NCBI GenBank assembly: GCA_015179045.1
Contig: WHUZ01000006.1
Coordinates: 1,426,001 to 1,490,000, forward strand
Length of the DNA: 64,000 bases
From: Kalaharituber pfeilii
Lineage: Eukaryota; Ascomycota; Pezizomycetes; Pezizales; Pezizaceae
Reading direction: 5' to 3'
Part shown: one piece after another, positions 38,578-51,167 of the stretch
Numbering within the stretch: position 1 is the stretch's first letter
Layout of the letters: every line of letters starts with the position of its first letter
Notes under the pieces: model-generated
Told to the model about the DNA's origin: nothing
Seen by the model: only the letters and a program-made list of their open reading frames with translations
Database searches by the model: none
Translations under genes and position numbers: made by a program

Positions 38578-40985
38578 GCAAGAATATTCTCTTGGTCGCT
38601 TGCTCGCAGATGGTGGATGCGGTTGTGGAAGATGTATTTGAGGTGGGCAAGGGGGCTCAGAAGTTGATTCCTTGTTTTCCTTCCTTACCTTTGTCTTTTC
38701 ACTATAAGAGATTGCTTCAAGCATGCGTGTGTGCTTTATTACCTACTTTGTCGCATTTTCCTTCTTTTGTGCCTTTGAGAGGGCTTTTTTTTTTTTTGAC
38801 TTCATTCTTACGAATTCAAATTGGGCTTCTGGCCTGGGATACACGATACGGAAAGGCGCTGATGGGTTGGTTACTGGTGTCAATACGGGGCTTGTGAATT
38901 GGGGGCATTAATGATAGGGGAAGTATAGGATGAGTATATGGGATATGGGTTATGGTGCCATACGGAAATTGGCTGGAATCGGCGGGTCTAGTTGATCTGG
39001 TTGAGGAGATGGGTTGAGCGGTGCGGGTTGCATTGCGGTCGGATAGGTGATGGGAGGAGATACTTGCTTGAGTGATAGGGCGGGCGGGTAGCCGCTTATG
39101 AGCATGTGGAGACGTAGTGAGGCAATTAACCTAGTTGATCGAGCAGTTTTTGGCTCTGCGATGTCGTTCTGAGTATTTCGCCCCGGTGAAACGTACTGCA
39201 TTGGGACTCTCCGCCGCAGATTAACCTCTTCTTAAACCAACGATACTCTGTAGGCTTCACACTGATGTAAGCGACCCAACAATCTGACCTCTGCTCTTTG
39301 CCAACCACCTTATTGCTACATAACACATAGAGTACTGCCTCGCATCACGGGAGCCTGAGTGCGTTATATACGTACACATGGACGTTTACGACCAATACCA
39401 GAAGCTTATCTTTTTGAGTTCAGGAGTGTAACAACTGTCTCATTGAAGGCATTCTATCCTGGTCTGCTGGTAGTTGAGCTCGGTAAACTTATCTTCTCTC
39501 GGTTCAACACCCACTAGTATAGACACGGAGTTCAGGAATAGATAATCTTTGTATAGGCTACTTGCGTCATAGTTAGCCATATACCGACTCACTTTGCTCT
39601 CACATACCTACCAATACGGAGAGGGCTGGATGGTCGTCACGTTAGGTATAGATGGGGAGCCGCATAAAATTAGCACGGTACTGATATACTCCCGAGTTAC
39701 GACTCAGCATGCGGTTTCGGCTCGGATCATCAATTGGGAATGTTGGATGAGAATGGGGAGTAAATGTGGGTTTCCGTCGGTTCATGGGTGAGACCAAGTG
39801 GGTACTGGCACCTGTTACCCTCAACTCCGCTTGAACTTCCCAAACTGGGAATAATATACCCGAAACTGGAAGTCATGGTTATTTTAGGAAAGGAGGCGCG
39901 AGTTCCTAATCAATGAGATACAAGTGCAACTCATATGTGGGGTGGAAATAGTAGAACCAAAGCGTCTTGGATATAGGATAGGGTTGCGGAAAATTGAACC
40001 TTGGATTCTATGACAATAACAGAAGTATTATGTGTAATATTTATCATACTGATGATAAATATAGACTAGGATTCTACATTTATGACGCGCAATTGCATTC
40101 TTCGGCGGAGCCGAATTGCGTGTTGCGGAGCGCGGTACACGTGGTATCGGGGACTTTTCCCAGTCAATACATAGATGTTAATATAGATACAATTTCATTT
40201 TTTGATTATGTAGATGTAGGCATATGTATAGATACAGGAGTCAAGTACTTGTATGTATTATCCTGCTTGCAATTGCAATTGGTTTCAGGATCATGATCGT
40301 CACTGGCCGGCGGCAGCGGAAGCTTTCTTCACCAGTACATACTGGAACTCTTGCAGTTCATCATGCTCGAGCATCTGTAGCATAGCCAGGATAGGTACGG
40401 GACCACGGCGATTTGAAATACACTAGTAGCGGTTAACCTTCCAAATCGGAGAAAAAGTCGGATCCGGATGAATTGATGAACTTCTCGAATTCGAAACTTG
40501 ACAACCGGTAACCCCGGGCCCCTCCGCCATTTCGCGATTCTTTATCGGCGCTAGGCTCTGGCGAGTAATTGCTAAGAGATTATGACTACTTTGCGATCTT
40601 CATATCCAAGAGGACTGTCTGTTTATTCCAGTCAAAGTTTGACCTTCGAAACATCCCCCTTGCCACACAATCTCGTGGCGCCCCCTTTTTGAATTTTTTT
40701 CCCCCCCATTCATCCCGTAGGGTTTCTCCGGCGGCGGCTGTGGCGCACGGCAGTTGGGATGAATCGGCGGGTAACTGGGCATGCATATAAATGTAATGCG
40801 GCTCTGGTACCCGAATTATATATGCAGTGTTCGATATTATCGGAATAGCCGGCGGAAGGGGGGATAAATAAAGTTTACATATATGAACTTCTTAACTGTA
40901 ACTCTAATTTCTACTCTACGCACTTGATCTTGGCGATCGCATTTCGATGGGCAGTCAGGGAACGACCCAAGATAGAGTATATGAC

Positions 40986-41099
40986 GGGGGGGGGGGGGGG
41001 GTTCATGCGAACGTGGTTCGAGGACGGGCAGTGCATGTGCATGGGTTGGGGGGTGGGGGGGGCTTACATATATTAGAGAAAAAAAAAAAAAAAAAAAAA
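40986..41099. repeat. cluster of G and A homopolymers
   Basis: A 16-nt G run (40986-41001), a broken G tract at about 41044-41062 (GGG, GGGGGG and a longer run with short spacers, able to form a G-quadruplex) and a 21-nt A run (41079-41099) fall within 115 bp. Confidence 0.8.
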
Positions 41100-41100
41100 C

Positions 41101-41169
41101 GGTAATTGGGTAACGTTACATGTAACGCCTACGGGAATATTACCGTTGACAGAAACGTTTAACGTTTCT
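41101..41169. repeat. two adjacent perfect palindromes
   Basis: CGTTACATGTAACG at 41114-41127 is a perfect 14-bp palindrome, bracketed by GGTAAT (41101) and ATTACC (41139). Next to it AGAAACGTTTAACGTTTCT at 41151-41169 has 9-bp arms around one central base. No gene is adjacent. Confidence 0.7.
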
Positions 41170-41783
41170 CATTGAGGAAGGTGAGATAAGGAAAGCGCAT
41201 GTGATTCAAAACTTTCAATTCGCGCGCTAAACTGCGGCATCAGATGTCGATTGCTGGCCCATGGGTTTTACTGTAAGTAATTTGTATCTCTAAGTACATG
41301 GTGGGTTGTAAATCTGTGTGTGCATATTTGCTACTTATGATGGAATGTAAGGGTAAGTCTTCAGAAGCGCGAAAAGTTGCATACAATATGGCAGGGGTAC
41401 CGTAGTTGCTAGGATAGAGTCCACTTGTTTGGTATGTAATACTTGGTACTCTACAGGCATTTCCTACATGCTTCACAATAGCGACACGCTTAATGTTTGC
41501 TTTCAACTAACTACTCCATTTTCCCAGTCACAGCCTCGAAATCACCTGCTGAAGCCTCATACAATAGTAAAATGAATTTCCGAGCTCGGCACGCAAAGAT
41601 TTCAGTCATGAAGTGCACAATCGAGAAAACTACTTGAGTTGAGTGCATCTGAACTATTACTTTATGTAATGGATGAACAAATGAAGTTGAACAACTTCAA
41701 GAAGAGTGGGATGATTAAAGAAAGAGTCCTGTCATTAGTTAGGAGTTTGCCAGATTGGCTTTGCTACTATGGTAGTCAAAATA

Positions 41784-42461
41784 GAGAGCTTTTGCAACAT
41801 CCCCGTAAATTTTCCCCGATTGTATTAAGTCATCTTAGCGGGAAACTCTGTAAACGAGAGGTTTGGCTCGCATTCCCCGTTCATATCCTTGTTAATATCC
41901 CCGTACCGACTACTGGAAGAAATCTATCTGCCATTGACCATGCACACGCACCTACAGCATTTCGCAGCTGCTCGGGCAGCAGTTGCAGCCTGTAGTACTC
42001 CCTTCCAAGTACTTTCTACACTCTCAGTGGCTTATCTACAAGAAATTGACAGAGAAAATGATTCAAAGTTGCTAAAGCAGGTTCAGCTTGCAGAGTCCCT
42101 TCCTTCTAGTCTTTCTGAGCTTGGTATACCTATTTGAGAGGTGGTAGATGCTGAAGGGGTTGCTCTTGGATGTCCTGGACGCATAATAATTGTGTGAATT
42201 AAGGTTATGGGAAAAATGATGCTGCTGGAAATTTGTAGGACAGTTTTTCATGATAGGTGTTAACTCTACACAAAGTTTTGAAGGTAGTCTGACTTCATTA
42301 AATTGTTGCAGGAATTGCTCAAAGATGTGCAGTTTTCCTCGTAATTATGGAGATTTGTACAAAGTTCTCCAAGTTTCATGTAAACAAAGCCACTGATGTC
42401 ACAGCAACCGTGTGGCGCAGCTTTACGGAGAAAATTACGGGGATGTTTGCAAAAGCTCTGC
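41784..42461. mobile_element. short inverted-repeat element, candidate MITE, 678 bp
   Basis: Left end GAGAGCTTTTGCAACATCCC and the reverse complement of the right end GCAGAGCTTTTGCAAACATC belong to imperfect inverted arms of about 34 bp (41785-41818 and 42426-42459). Inside the arms, CCCCGTAA and TTTTC follow with single-base differences. Each end abuts TA (41782-41783 and 42462-42463), as expected for Tc1/mariner-type target duplication. Two short frames inside encode no recognisable transposase. TA occurs often in AT-rich DNA, so this call is weaker than the other two elements. Confidence 0.5.
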
Positions 42462-45400
42462 TAATGGAATTATGCAACAGTTTATTAACTTGTAGGCAGG
42501 GAAAAAAATACGTGTGTCGTATTGTTGTATGTAATCGTACAAAGTCCTGAAGACTTTTCGACAAAAAGTCATACCTACTAGTACTTCACTTATGATCTCC
42601 CTGTCGAGTGGCATACATTTATGCATGCATAGTGCTTCTGAGTATTTTCCGCTACCCCGTACGGAGTACGTCTCGTGCATTTTGCTCTCATGCCAATGCA
42701 TTATGCATATTAAACCGCCATTTACTTTTGTGCATACGGGAGTACTGGCCGGTACTCGGCACCTAAACCCTAGCTACTTGAAGTTATCCTTGTGTAGATT
42801 TGTAAAATAAAGGGAAATATCGGAAAAAAAAGGTTTTCTCGGGAAATATTTCCTGCCACGCGATAATCTTAGCCACGCGAGAGGTCTAAAGCATTCGTTA
42901 TAGCCAGGGTCGCCTGTTCATAGTGCTAGACTAGTAGAGACAAGTTTCAAGCCACCTACGAGCATTACCTAGCTATTTCTGAAATTACATTTTTAAGTTA
43001 TAAATTCTAATACTGCATTTTTACAAGTCTTGACATTACTCTCCACCATAATTGTGAACTGCACAATGAAGTTACAGGGTGGCTATCTTCGCATGAGAAC
43101 AATAGAGGAGTAAGTATAGAGAGTTACTGATAGTAATAACTATTGCTATTGTACTTGTATATCATATGCGTACAATGCTCTACCTATGGTTCACCTACAA
43201 TGATTATGGTAGCCTGTAACCTTCTATAGCAGGCCCACTCATCACGCTACTGAGCGGAGCATACAAATATCTATTACATGCTAAAGCCCACCCAGGGGAG
43301 TGCTGAGTGGAGTACATACCCTCATATGAGGGCACTGTGCAGCGGAATATGCATGGAGCACATGCATATGATATCGGATTGTCAGACAGGATAGTTGCAG
43401 TTATGAGTTGCGCAGAGGAATAGCCTTTTCAACCTAGCGGACTGGCAATTCTCTGTGCTTACCAGAAGTCCATTATATCATATATACTATAACTATTTAT
43501 ATTGATAGAAGAGTAAACTTTTCCATCAAAAGTATAAGACTATTCTAATGCAGCCAACTAGTTGAGCTATACTTGTAACGGATGTGGTAAACGCAGAGAA
43601 TTACCGTCCGACAGGTCAAAAAGACACTTGACTAGCGATGCTCGCTAGAGCTCATATAGCACTCATTTCGCGACTGCGACGCCGGCGCCCAGCTGTCGCA
43701 TATCGCCTACGTCGCATATGCGCATATCGTATGCGCGCTCGCATGGCTCCACCGACCGCCCGCCCTACGGTTGCGGTGAACTTGTAACAATACCTACTTG
43801 GGCAACTCAACATATATAGTCAGATAGGCAATCTCAACCCAGTTGAGTAGCTGGTAGGGAGCTCATTGAGAAGAGTGCCAGTTTCAGCGCAATATTTCTA
43901 TGTTACTATATTTTAGTAGTTTCATCTTGTACTACTATTATAATTATTGACTTCTATAGCTTTCCTGTTAATTGATAATAGCACTACAACTTCTACAACA
44001 GTCTTAATATTATTGCTGTTATTTATACTAGCTGTCACTCAAAGCCTGCCATCACTCATACCACCTGCTGGTATCCGCACTCGCTGTCACACATACACCA
44101 CCACTCATACCTGCTGTCACACATACCTACCACCATAATACCTTTCTGCCCCATGGTCCTTACATACAGTATAGAGAATATGTAGTTGTTAGCTTATATT
44201 CCTGTATGCCTGTGACCCACCTGTTGTGAAAATGCAAATGCATAAATATGCAATAAAACAATCACTAGTACAGTGTATTGTATTTATATATTTGCGGCTA
44301 AAGAAAATAGAGATGATCAAACACTCTCTACTAGTAGGTATTTGTCTGGCGCAAAAAATAAATGCATGGGTATCATGGGTGTTATCGGTGCAAAACATCT
44401 TTCTGCACTTTCCTCCCTATTGCCGTATACGGGTGAATGTATGTATGTGAAAGATGAAAAGAAAATTAGAGAGAGCAGTCAGTTAGACGAATTACTTCAT
44501 ATGTTGAGTTCATACCTAAAGATATCGAAGTTGCTCCACTAGATGGTGAACTCAACGGCTTGTCTTATAATGTAGGTAAGGACCTGAGAATGTTTTCTGA
44601 GGCTGACACTTCCCAACTAAAGCCATCTACTGAAATATTAGCATATATATAAAATATACGCTCCTATATGCAGGTTAGACACGGAGTAAGTTCAGAATTC
44701 GAATCCAATAACATTGCCAGCAATTCACCTCACCGACGTGAGCACTCACCTACACCTGCCATACCCCTGCATAGGCTTCGCACAGCTTCGGAAGTTGCAT
44801 CACTTTATGCTGGTAACGAGTATATTTCGGTTTAGGCAGTTTTCTAGAGCACATACACGAGGCTAGTCTGGTTGCACACGAGGCCTCAAATCCAAACTAG
44901 GCAGTCTTCATGCCTAATCGAAACCGGCGACGGCATCCGCCCCCCGCTAAACGCCGCTCCGAATTCGCATCTCCACAAACAACACACGTATCAGGTGCTC
45001 AGACCTCTCGAATTTAACCTTTGACTTCGTGTGGCTTTTCTCCTTTTTCAGAATTTTGCAGAAAATAACTATAACATTTAATGTTTCTCGGAACGTCTCC
45101 CCATTCTAGGTAAAGTCTTGGAGCGTTGGCAGCTTTGCGCCAGAGAAAACACTACTTTGGGAAACATACCGAGTTATATTTTATATATATTGAAGCTTTG
45201 CCGACATTCAGACCATTATGATATATCCGAGCGCGACGACCGAGCTAGAGAAGGGCTAGCTACCAACCCAGTAAATCCCCACTCCCACCAGTACCATATA
45301 TGCAATGTACAGACCAGCCCTTGATAACGGAGCAAACCCGAATATCTATATACTATATCTACATTCAAATTTGTATCCCAAGACCAGTATGTATCGGGGA

Positions 45401-46690
45401 TTTCGTAGAGTTGTCGATGTAAATAAATTATATTATTCCGAAGTGCCGTCGTTCGAAACGCTCGACTGTGACCTGGCCCCGAGCCCCCTTAAGACTGAAG
45501 TTTTAAATATGATTTAGAAAATTGCAATTTATCGTAGTATAGTCGGCAATTCAGGTTCTGGTTGCTAGAGAGCTCGGATGTGATCAGTTCATGGTACATA
45601 TATGCAGTTTGTAATCCTCCAACTTGTGGGAAATGAGAAGCCAATGCAATGCATCTCACAAATTCCCACATATGCAGCGCATAAGAGTATCCTGTGTCCT
45701 AGTTGATACAGCTTTGCTTGATTCGAGACGATTTGGATTTATGGTGGTTCTTACTACATATATTGAAGGAACTAGAGACAGATCAAGTAATTGCCTGCTT
45801 TGAATACCTAAGGATTCTTCTCGCTCCGAAAGCTCTGCAGGGGCATAATCTGACTAGCCACCCTTCCTCAACATGCCATCTATTCATCGCCATATACATT
45901 GCAATTGCGGTTAGCTAACCCTCGTTGCGGGGGCCCCCCTCGATCTGCTCAACAGGAGCAGTATCTACTGCTTACGTCTACCCGGGCGGGTGAGTGATCA
46001 GTGAAGTTATAATCAGTGAGCAATTATGTTTGGACCTGAAGGGATCCAGGCACCTTGACAACGCTTGTGTGCTCGCTGAAGAGTGCTTTCCTGGGTGTAT
46101 CGATACAGTCTTAGATAGCATTAATGCAATATATGTGAGCAATCATGTTCAAACAGAAACTCTGGCCAAAGCTTCCGTATACCGGTTGTAACGGAGTGCA
46201 TGGGAGGATGTGGGACATGCCCAAATACGGAAGCTTGATTCTGGCTATGGAAGCGACGGAAATTGGGTTCGTATCTTTTTTAGTCTCGTGCCAAGACCCT
46301 CTGCGCTCGGCTTTCGTTTTTTTTTGTTAATTATCACGTAAGCGCGTGCAGCTCAGTCTCGAGACTGCGTGCAGCTGCCCGCCACGGCAGGGCGAGTTTG
46401 TATCATTATTGATACACTAAACTATGAAGTAACTAAACCTCGCCGAGAAGGCTGCAGTAAATCTCGTGCTTTGGGGGCTTTTGTCAAATGCTTTGTACAT
46501 CTCCCACCATAGTCTACTGGGCTGAAGGAAGATATTGATTGAAAAAAAATTAAGATAAAAAGGAATAAAAACGCTGCTTCGTATATTCGGATTCCAAGCA
46601 TTCCGTTCAATATTATCTGCAACTCTATGCTTGGCTAACACTCGGTTACCTCAACGAATCCTCCACCGGCTGATATACAAAGTACCAAGC

Positions 46691-46730
46691 TTTTTTTTTT
46701 TTTTTTTTTTTTTTGTTGTTGTTGTTGTTG
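46691..46730. repeat. poly-T plus GTT microsatellite
   Basis: 24 T residues followed by five GTT units. Read on the minus strand this is a CAA-repeat leading into poly-A, which can mark the 3' end of a retroposed sequence, but no element body is recognisable. Confidence 0.85.
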
Positions 46731-48914
46731 CAAATAGCCGAGCCTTCTTCAACCGAAGATGACCGTCAATGTTCCTTAGTCAGTAATCACTTTTACTCCA
46801 GATATGCAACTACTCTAAACTACTCCAATGCAATGGGAAGAACTAGATTTAATGCCTAATTGCACATCAAGATTCGAGTATGTCTGGAGAGTGCCATCGT
46901 GGTAACAGCCCACTCGCCACCCCCGGCTGGCCACTCAGTGGCAAGAAGCTGCGACTGGGTAGGAAAGACGGGAATTGGATGCGAGGACAGGAAACTTCGC
47001 CATACAATGGTGTCATGTAGTCATGTGGATGGCAGGCTTATGCACTGATCTCGTGCACCCACTGGACTGCTGATTATGACAACGAGTGAACCTAGATGGG
47101 GATTGAAGTTGGTGTGAAATTGATAGGGTAACTTTCGCGAGCTCCGCCTTTGAGGCTAACGAATATGAGCTTCATGATTGGTTCTCTGTCCAGGCTCCTG
47201 GTTACGAGACTACTGTACCACAAGTAAATGTCTTGTTTTCCAGTTTCTTGGCGAGGTGTGCCTCTCGGGACTGGTGTGCCCCTTACTGTGTGTAGAGCAA
47301 GTGGAATACCAGTATCTTCTTCCAGGCCCGTTGATAATATCAGTAAAAGAAAGCGATTGGTCTCAACATAACCTCTGATTAGTGGTACCGAGACTGGTTA
47401 AGCACCTGATAATCAGCATGTCGGCATTCGTTGGTGATTACAACATCCCCCCGGCCCGCGCATGCACAGAACATCCAAACGCTGCCACAAAGCTTATTAT
47501 CTCTCACCGGTCACGACGGGGCGAGATAATGTTGCTTTACCCTAACATTTTTCCGGTCCGATAGCCCAAACCTCGAAAAGGGTACAAAATAGAGTCACGC
47601 TGGTTATCCAAACCAGCAAAACATCCGCAGCAGTCTCTCGCTCCGTTCGAGACAATAGAACATGAGTGAGGATCTTGGAGAGGTTATGGTCCTGGTACCG
47701 AGGATGCATATGCTTGGAGCTTGAGGTAAAATAATGGGATGATATGACGACAATACAAACCAGGTCTGTAAAATTCGGTATGCCGTGTAACCGGTGACTG
47801 GAGCAACAGGGTTAAGCGAGCGAGCTACCTATAGAGTACTTGCTAGTCAGCTGCAGTACGTATACCCGCAAAGTGAAACCTTGGATTTGGGTAATCTGCA
47901 ATTCTGAAATTATGCTGATTCGCTGAATTTGAGGTCACGATGTCTCATAGCACGGTGGAGTACGGAATTGCAAATAGTTATGGCATATGGGAATGTGGAC
48001 CGGAGGCGGAGGTGTATTTTCCAGGATTGGGCATGAGGAACAACAGGGATTAAATGGAATGGATCAAGGTGGAGGGGAAGAAGGTCAGGTATGAGACCGA
48101 TAATGGAATCACACATTTTGGTTGCCTTTAGTAACCCTCTTGCTACACCAGACGCACCAAGACTACCGGACTGGACAGGCACTTACTCCCCTGTCTCCAT
48201 ACAAATATATACCGGATACACTAATACTGATACGTCGTTCCTTGAACATGCTTACTAAACATGACATTACATAATTAAATTGGGTTGTGGTTGTCAATCT
48301 ACTTCCTAATTAGGCAATTCCCATTGTTTCGGCCCATTCTAATTTTGCCAAGCATTTTATTCTATAACGGAACCTCGGACGAAAAGGGCCAGATCCAGTA
48401 TAGCAAGGGAAAACTGTAGTACTGTAACCGAGGCAAAAAACGGAGAAAGCAAACCAGGGCTTTGGTTGGTAACATTTACTCCAGAAGAGTAAGTCACGTG
48501 CGCTATTTACCTCTGTAGAATATGCAGGCTCTCCTGACAAAATGCGGCAATGCCGGAACCTGCCGAGACCCCCCAGTATGGGAGAGGATAAAAGCTCGGT
48601 TATGAGGGATTTCAATTGCATGCACTAGGAAATAGTTTACGGAAGTTAAATATCGTATTCAGGGTTTGGCATTCAGAAATGATCGAGATATGTCATTGAA
48701 CACATAAACCTTGTCAACTTTCGGACTGTGAGACTCCACAGTAGTTGTAGTGTACTCCATGAATCTATTAACTTCACCATATTTTCTTTATTTTGCCTAA
48801 ATTTAAGTCATAGGCCTATTTGAAGAAGATCTGCATTCTATACCTAGATACTCCTAGCCTTTTGTAAGAGTGTTTGAAATCAGTAATCGGTTGCATTCAC
48901 GTGCTGGCTCTAGG

Positions 48915-49019
48915 TACAGTGAGTCTTGGGAATTAGGCAATATTGGGGTAAGTATATCATGCAAGCCTAATCCCCAAGACTTGTGATGGGTCACTGTAGT
49001 CTCATGCCAGGTCACTGTA
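48915..49019. repeat. imperfect hairpin with flanking direct repeats
   Basis: Arms AGTCTTGGGAATTAGGC (48922-48938) and GCCTAATCCCCAAGACT (48965-48981) pair with one mismatch around a 26-nt loop. The flanks TACAGTGA and TCACTGTA extend the symmetry with a gap. GGTCACTGTA is then directly repeated near 48989 and 49010. Confidence 0.6.
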
Positions 49020-49227
49020 ATAATATTGTAGCAACATATGCGGAAAAAGATGCACAGGGATTGTATAGTATTGTTCACTCTTATGTCTTGTATTCAATGT
49101 ACAGTATGTGCTCCTAACATCCACCTATTTATAGACATGAGCTGCTAGCAAATTGTGCGAGTATTAAGGTTGCTCATTATCACAACACGTATCCACAACT
49201 CAGATTCCTCATCACACCTTATACCAT

Positions 49228-49266
49228 AATCTCGGTTCATAGTCTCGGTTCATAGTCTCGGTTCAT
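49228..49266. repeat. 13-bp tandem repeat, three copies
   Basis: AGTCTCGGTTCAT is repeated twice exactly, and a first copy (AATCTCGGTTCAT) differs at one base. Non-coding. Confidence 0.85.
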
Positions 49267-50488
49267 GTGCATTGCATAATCTTCAACAAATATCATACCA
49301 GCAGTTTTTGACAGTTACTAAGCGAAGCCAAGTAAAAGTGCCCATGCACGTGCATGTGCTGAATGTCACGTCACCGCGGTTGCGAGTTAGGCATTCCGCT
49401 TGTTGACTTGCATGACGAGGCAGTCTTGAACCGTGACGGTGTATGTGTTTCACATTTTCGAATTTGCTACCAAATATCGAGCACTAACTATAAGTTGAGT
49501 ATTCAAGGGCCTCAGCAGTTCAATGGTCAATAAAAGCACAAGCGGAAGCAGGCAAAATAAACTATACATCAGTATTGTGGGCCTATAGCTATGAGTAACG
49601 AGACTTGCATTCCTAAATAGGAACACACAACAGCCCCATTGAAAAAAGCTGATCAGGTTATTACTGGACTGCTTTGAAGTCGTTCGATAATCCATAACCG
49701 CTTGTTTAGATTTGCTAAAAATTCTCAGCAGATGTCGTTCTCACAAATGCAACCTGTATGCGCAGTGGTATTTGCGTTGTCTTGGACGGTGGTACAGGAG
49801 GTGTCAAACTCGCATCCTAGCGAATTTTGTACAGCCGCACCTAATCAAAGGGTGTGAACGCTGATTGCATGCAAAGAATGTGACACAGCGTCCTCGTACA
49901 GCCCACATTCCAGAACAGGTGCTGTATCGCATGATTCGAGCGGAGCTAGAAGAGAAGCGGAGTAGAAACCTTTAAGGCGGACGGGCTGTGTGACAAAAGG
50001 AAATCAAGCTTTATATAAATAGGAGGCGTTGTCCTGTAGAAGCTGAATCATCAGCTCTGTCGATCGACACCTATTCCGATAGATGATTTAGGACAGCCTG
50101 CAGCGTTGTGCATGTACTTCTCAAGGTAAGCTCCTTAGATATCATAATATCTCAATTGAGTCGTACCTACTAGGCATGTATGACAGTCAGGCGCAGCACT
50201 AGTGGTGGGTGCATCCGATGGCGTGTTATCGCATGCAACTTTACACATATTGAACTGCCTCGTTCCGCCTTCCGTCCTACCGGCACAGATAGTGCAATAA
50301 AAAAGTAAGGCAATCCACCATCGCATACTACCATCCATCGGACAGAATTCTAGATTTGCACGAGGATTCACATGCATTCCTACGAGTAGGTCAGCGCAAC
50401 ATTTCTAATCTTCCTGGATGCAAGGTAAGCATGATGGACACTTCCTGATCAAAGGTGCAGATCGTAAGTCTAGGAACATGGTTGACTA

Positions 50489-51167
50489 CAGTCAGACCTT
50501 GCTATAACGAGCACGTAAAATTTGGCCCTTTCATTTATAGAAAATTGTGACAAATCAGGGATGCAACCTTGGCAGCTGAAGTTCGGACTCCTCAACAGCT
50601 CAACTCAGCTATTGTAGTACACCTCATGTTGACTTACTTGCAAAGGAAATAACCAAATCAAGAAATATTCAGGACTATGAAATAAAGCATTTATGAATCT
50701 TGAACTCATAGAGATTTGTAACAGACTGCCTCCAGACTAGCCCTCGGTAATTATGAAAGTCAAAGTTTCAACAACTACTTACTAACAAGCGGCGAGTGTT
50801 AAGTAAACTGAGAAGCATCAGACGTGCAAGAAAAGATTAGTGCCAAAACATCAAAAAGAAATCTTGAATGAGTTTCATAGGCATTCTGTAAATAAATCAT
50901 TGTCTTAATAGTATACGATACTTACAAACATTTTCCTATTCACTGCAGGCATGGATATATGAATACATTAGTAGATTGCTGGGGAGTTTCTATTGATTTC
51001 ACTGGCCACTTTTTATTATAGCAAGAACAATTTGTATGTAGACAGAAATAACTTCCACTAGATTTTCTTTCTTTTCGTTATTTGGTGGGATCTCGTTATA
51101 GCAAGGGCAGAATGAGTGGAGAGGAAATCCGGGAGAGCAGGGGGTTCGTAATAGCAAGGTCTGGCTG
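50489..51167. mobile_element. TA-flanked inverted-repeat element (Tc1/mariner-pogo type MITE), 679 bp
   Basis: The left end CAGTCAGACCTTGCTATAAC and the reverse complement of the right end CAGCCAGACCTTGCTATTAC match at 18 of 20 positions, and the match continues as CGA. TA flanks both ends (50487-50488 and 51168-51169). Ends of the form CAGTCAGACC...TATAACGA resemble pogo/Tigger-like terminal repeats. A second internal copy of the motif, CTCGTTATAGCAAGGGCAG, lies near 51092-51110, so the right side has a subterminal repeat. No transposase frame is present, so the copy is non-autonomous. Confidence 0.75.

Noticed and set aside
41639..42137. Two overlapping frames (118 and 82 codons) as a candidate gene
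   Set aside because: They cross the end of an inverted-repeat element, match no family, and depend on non-ATG starts or frame changes.
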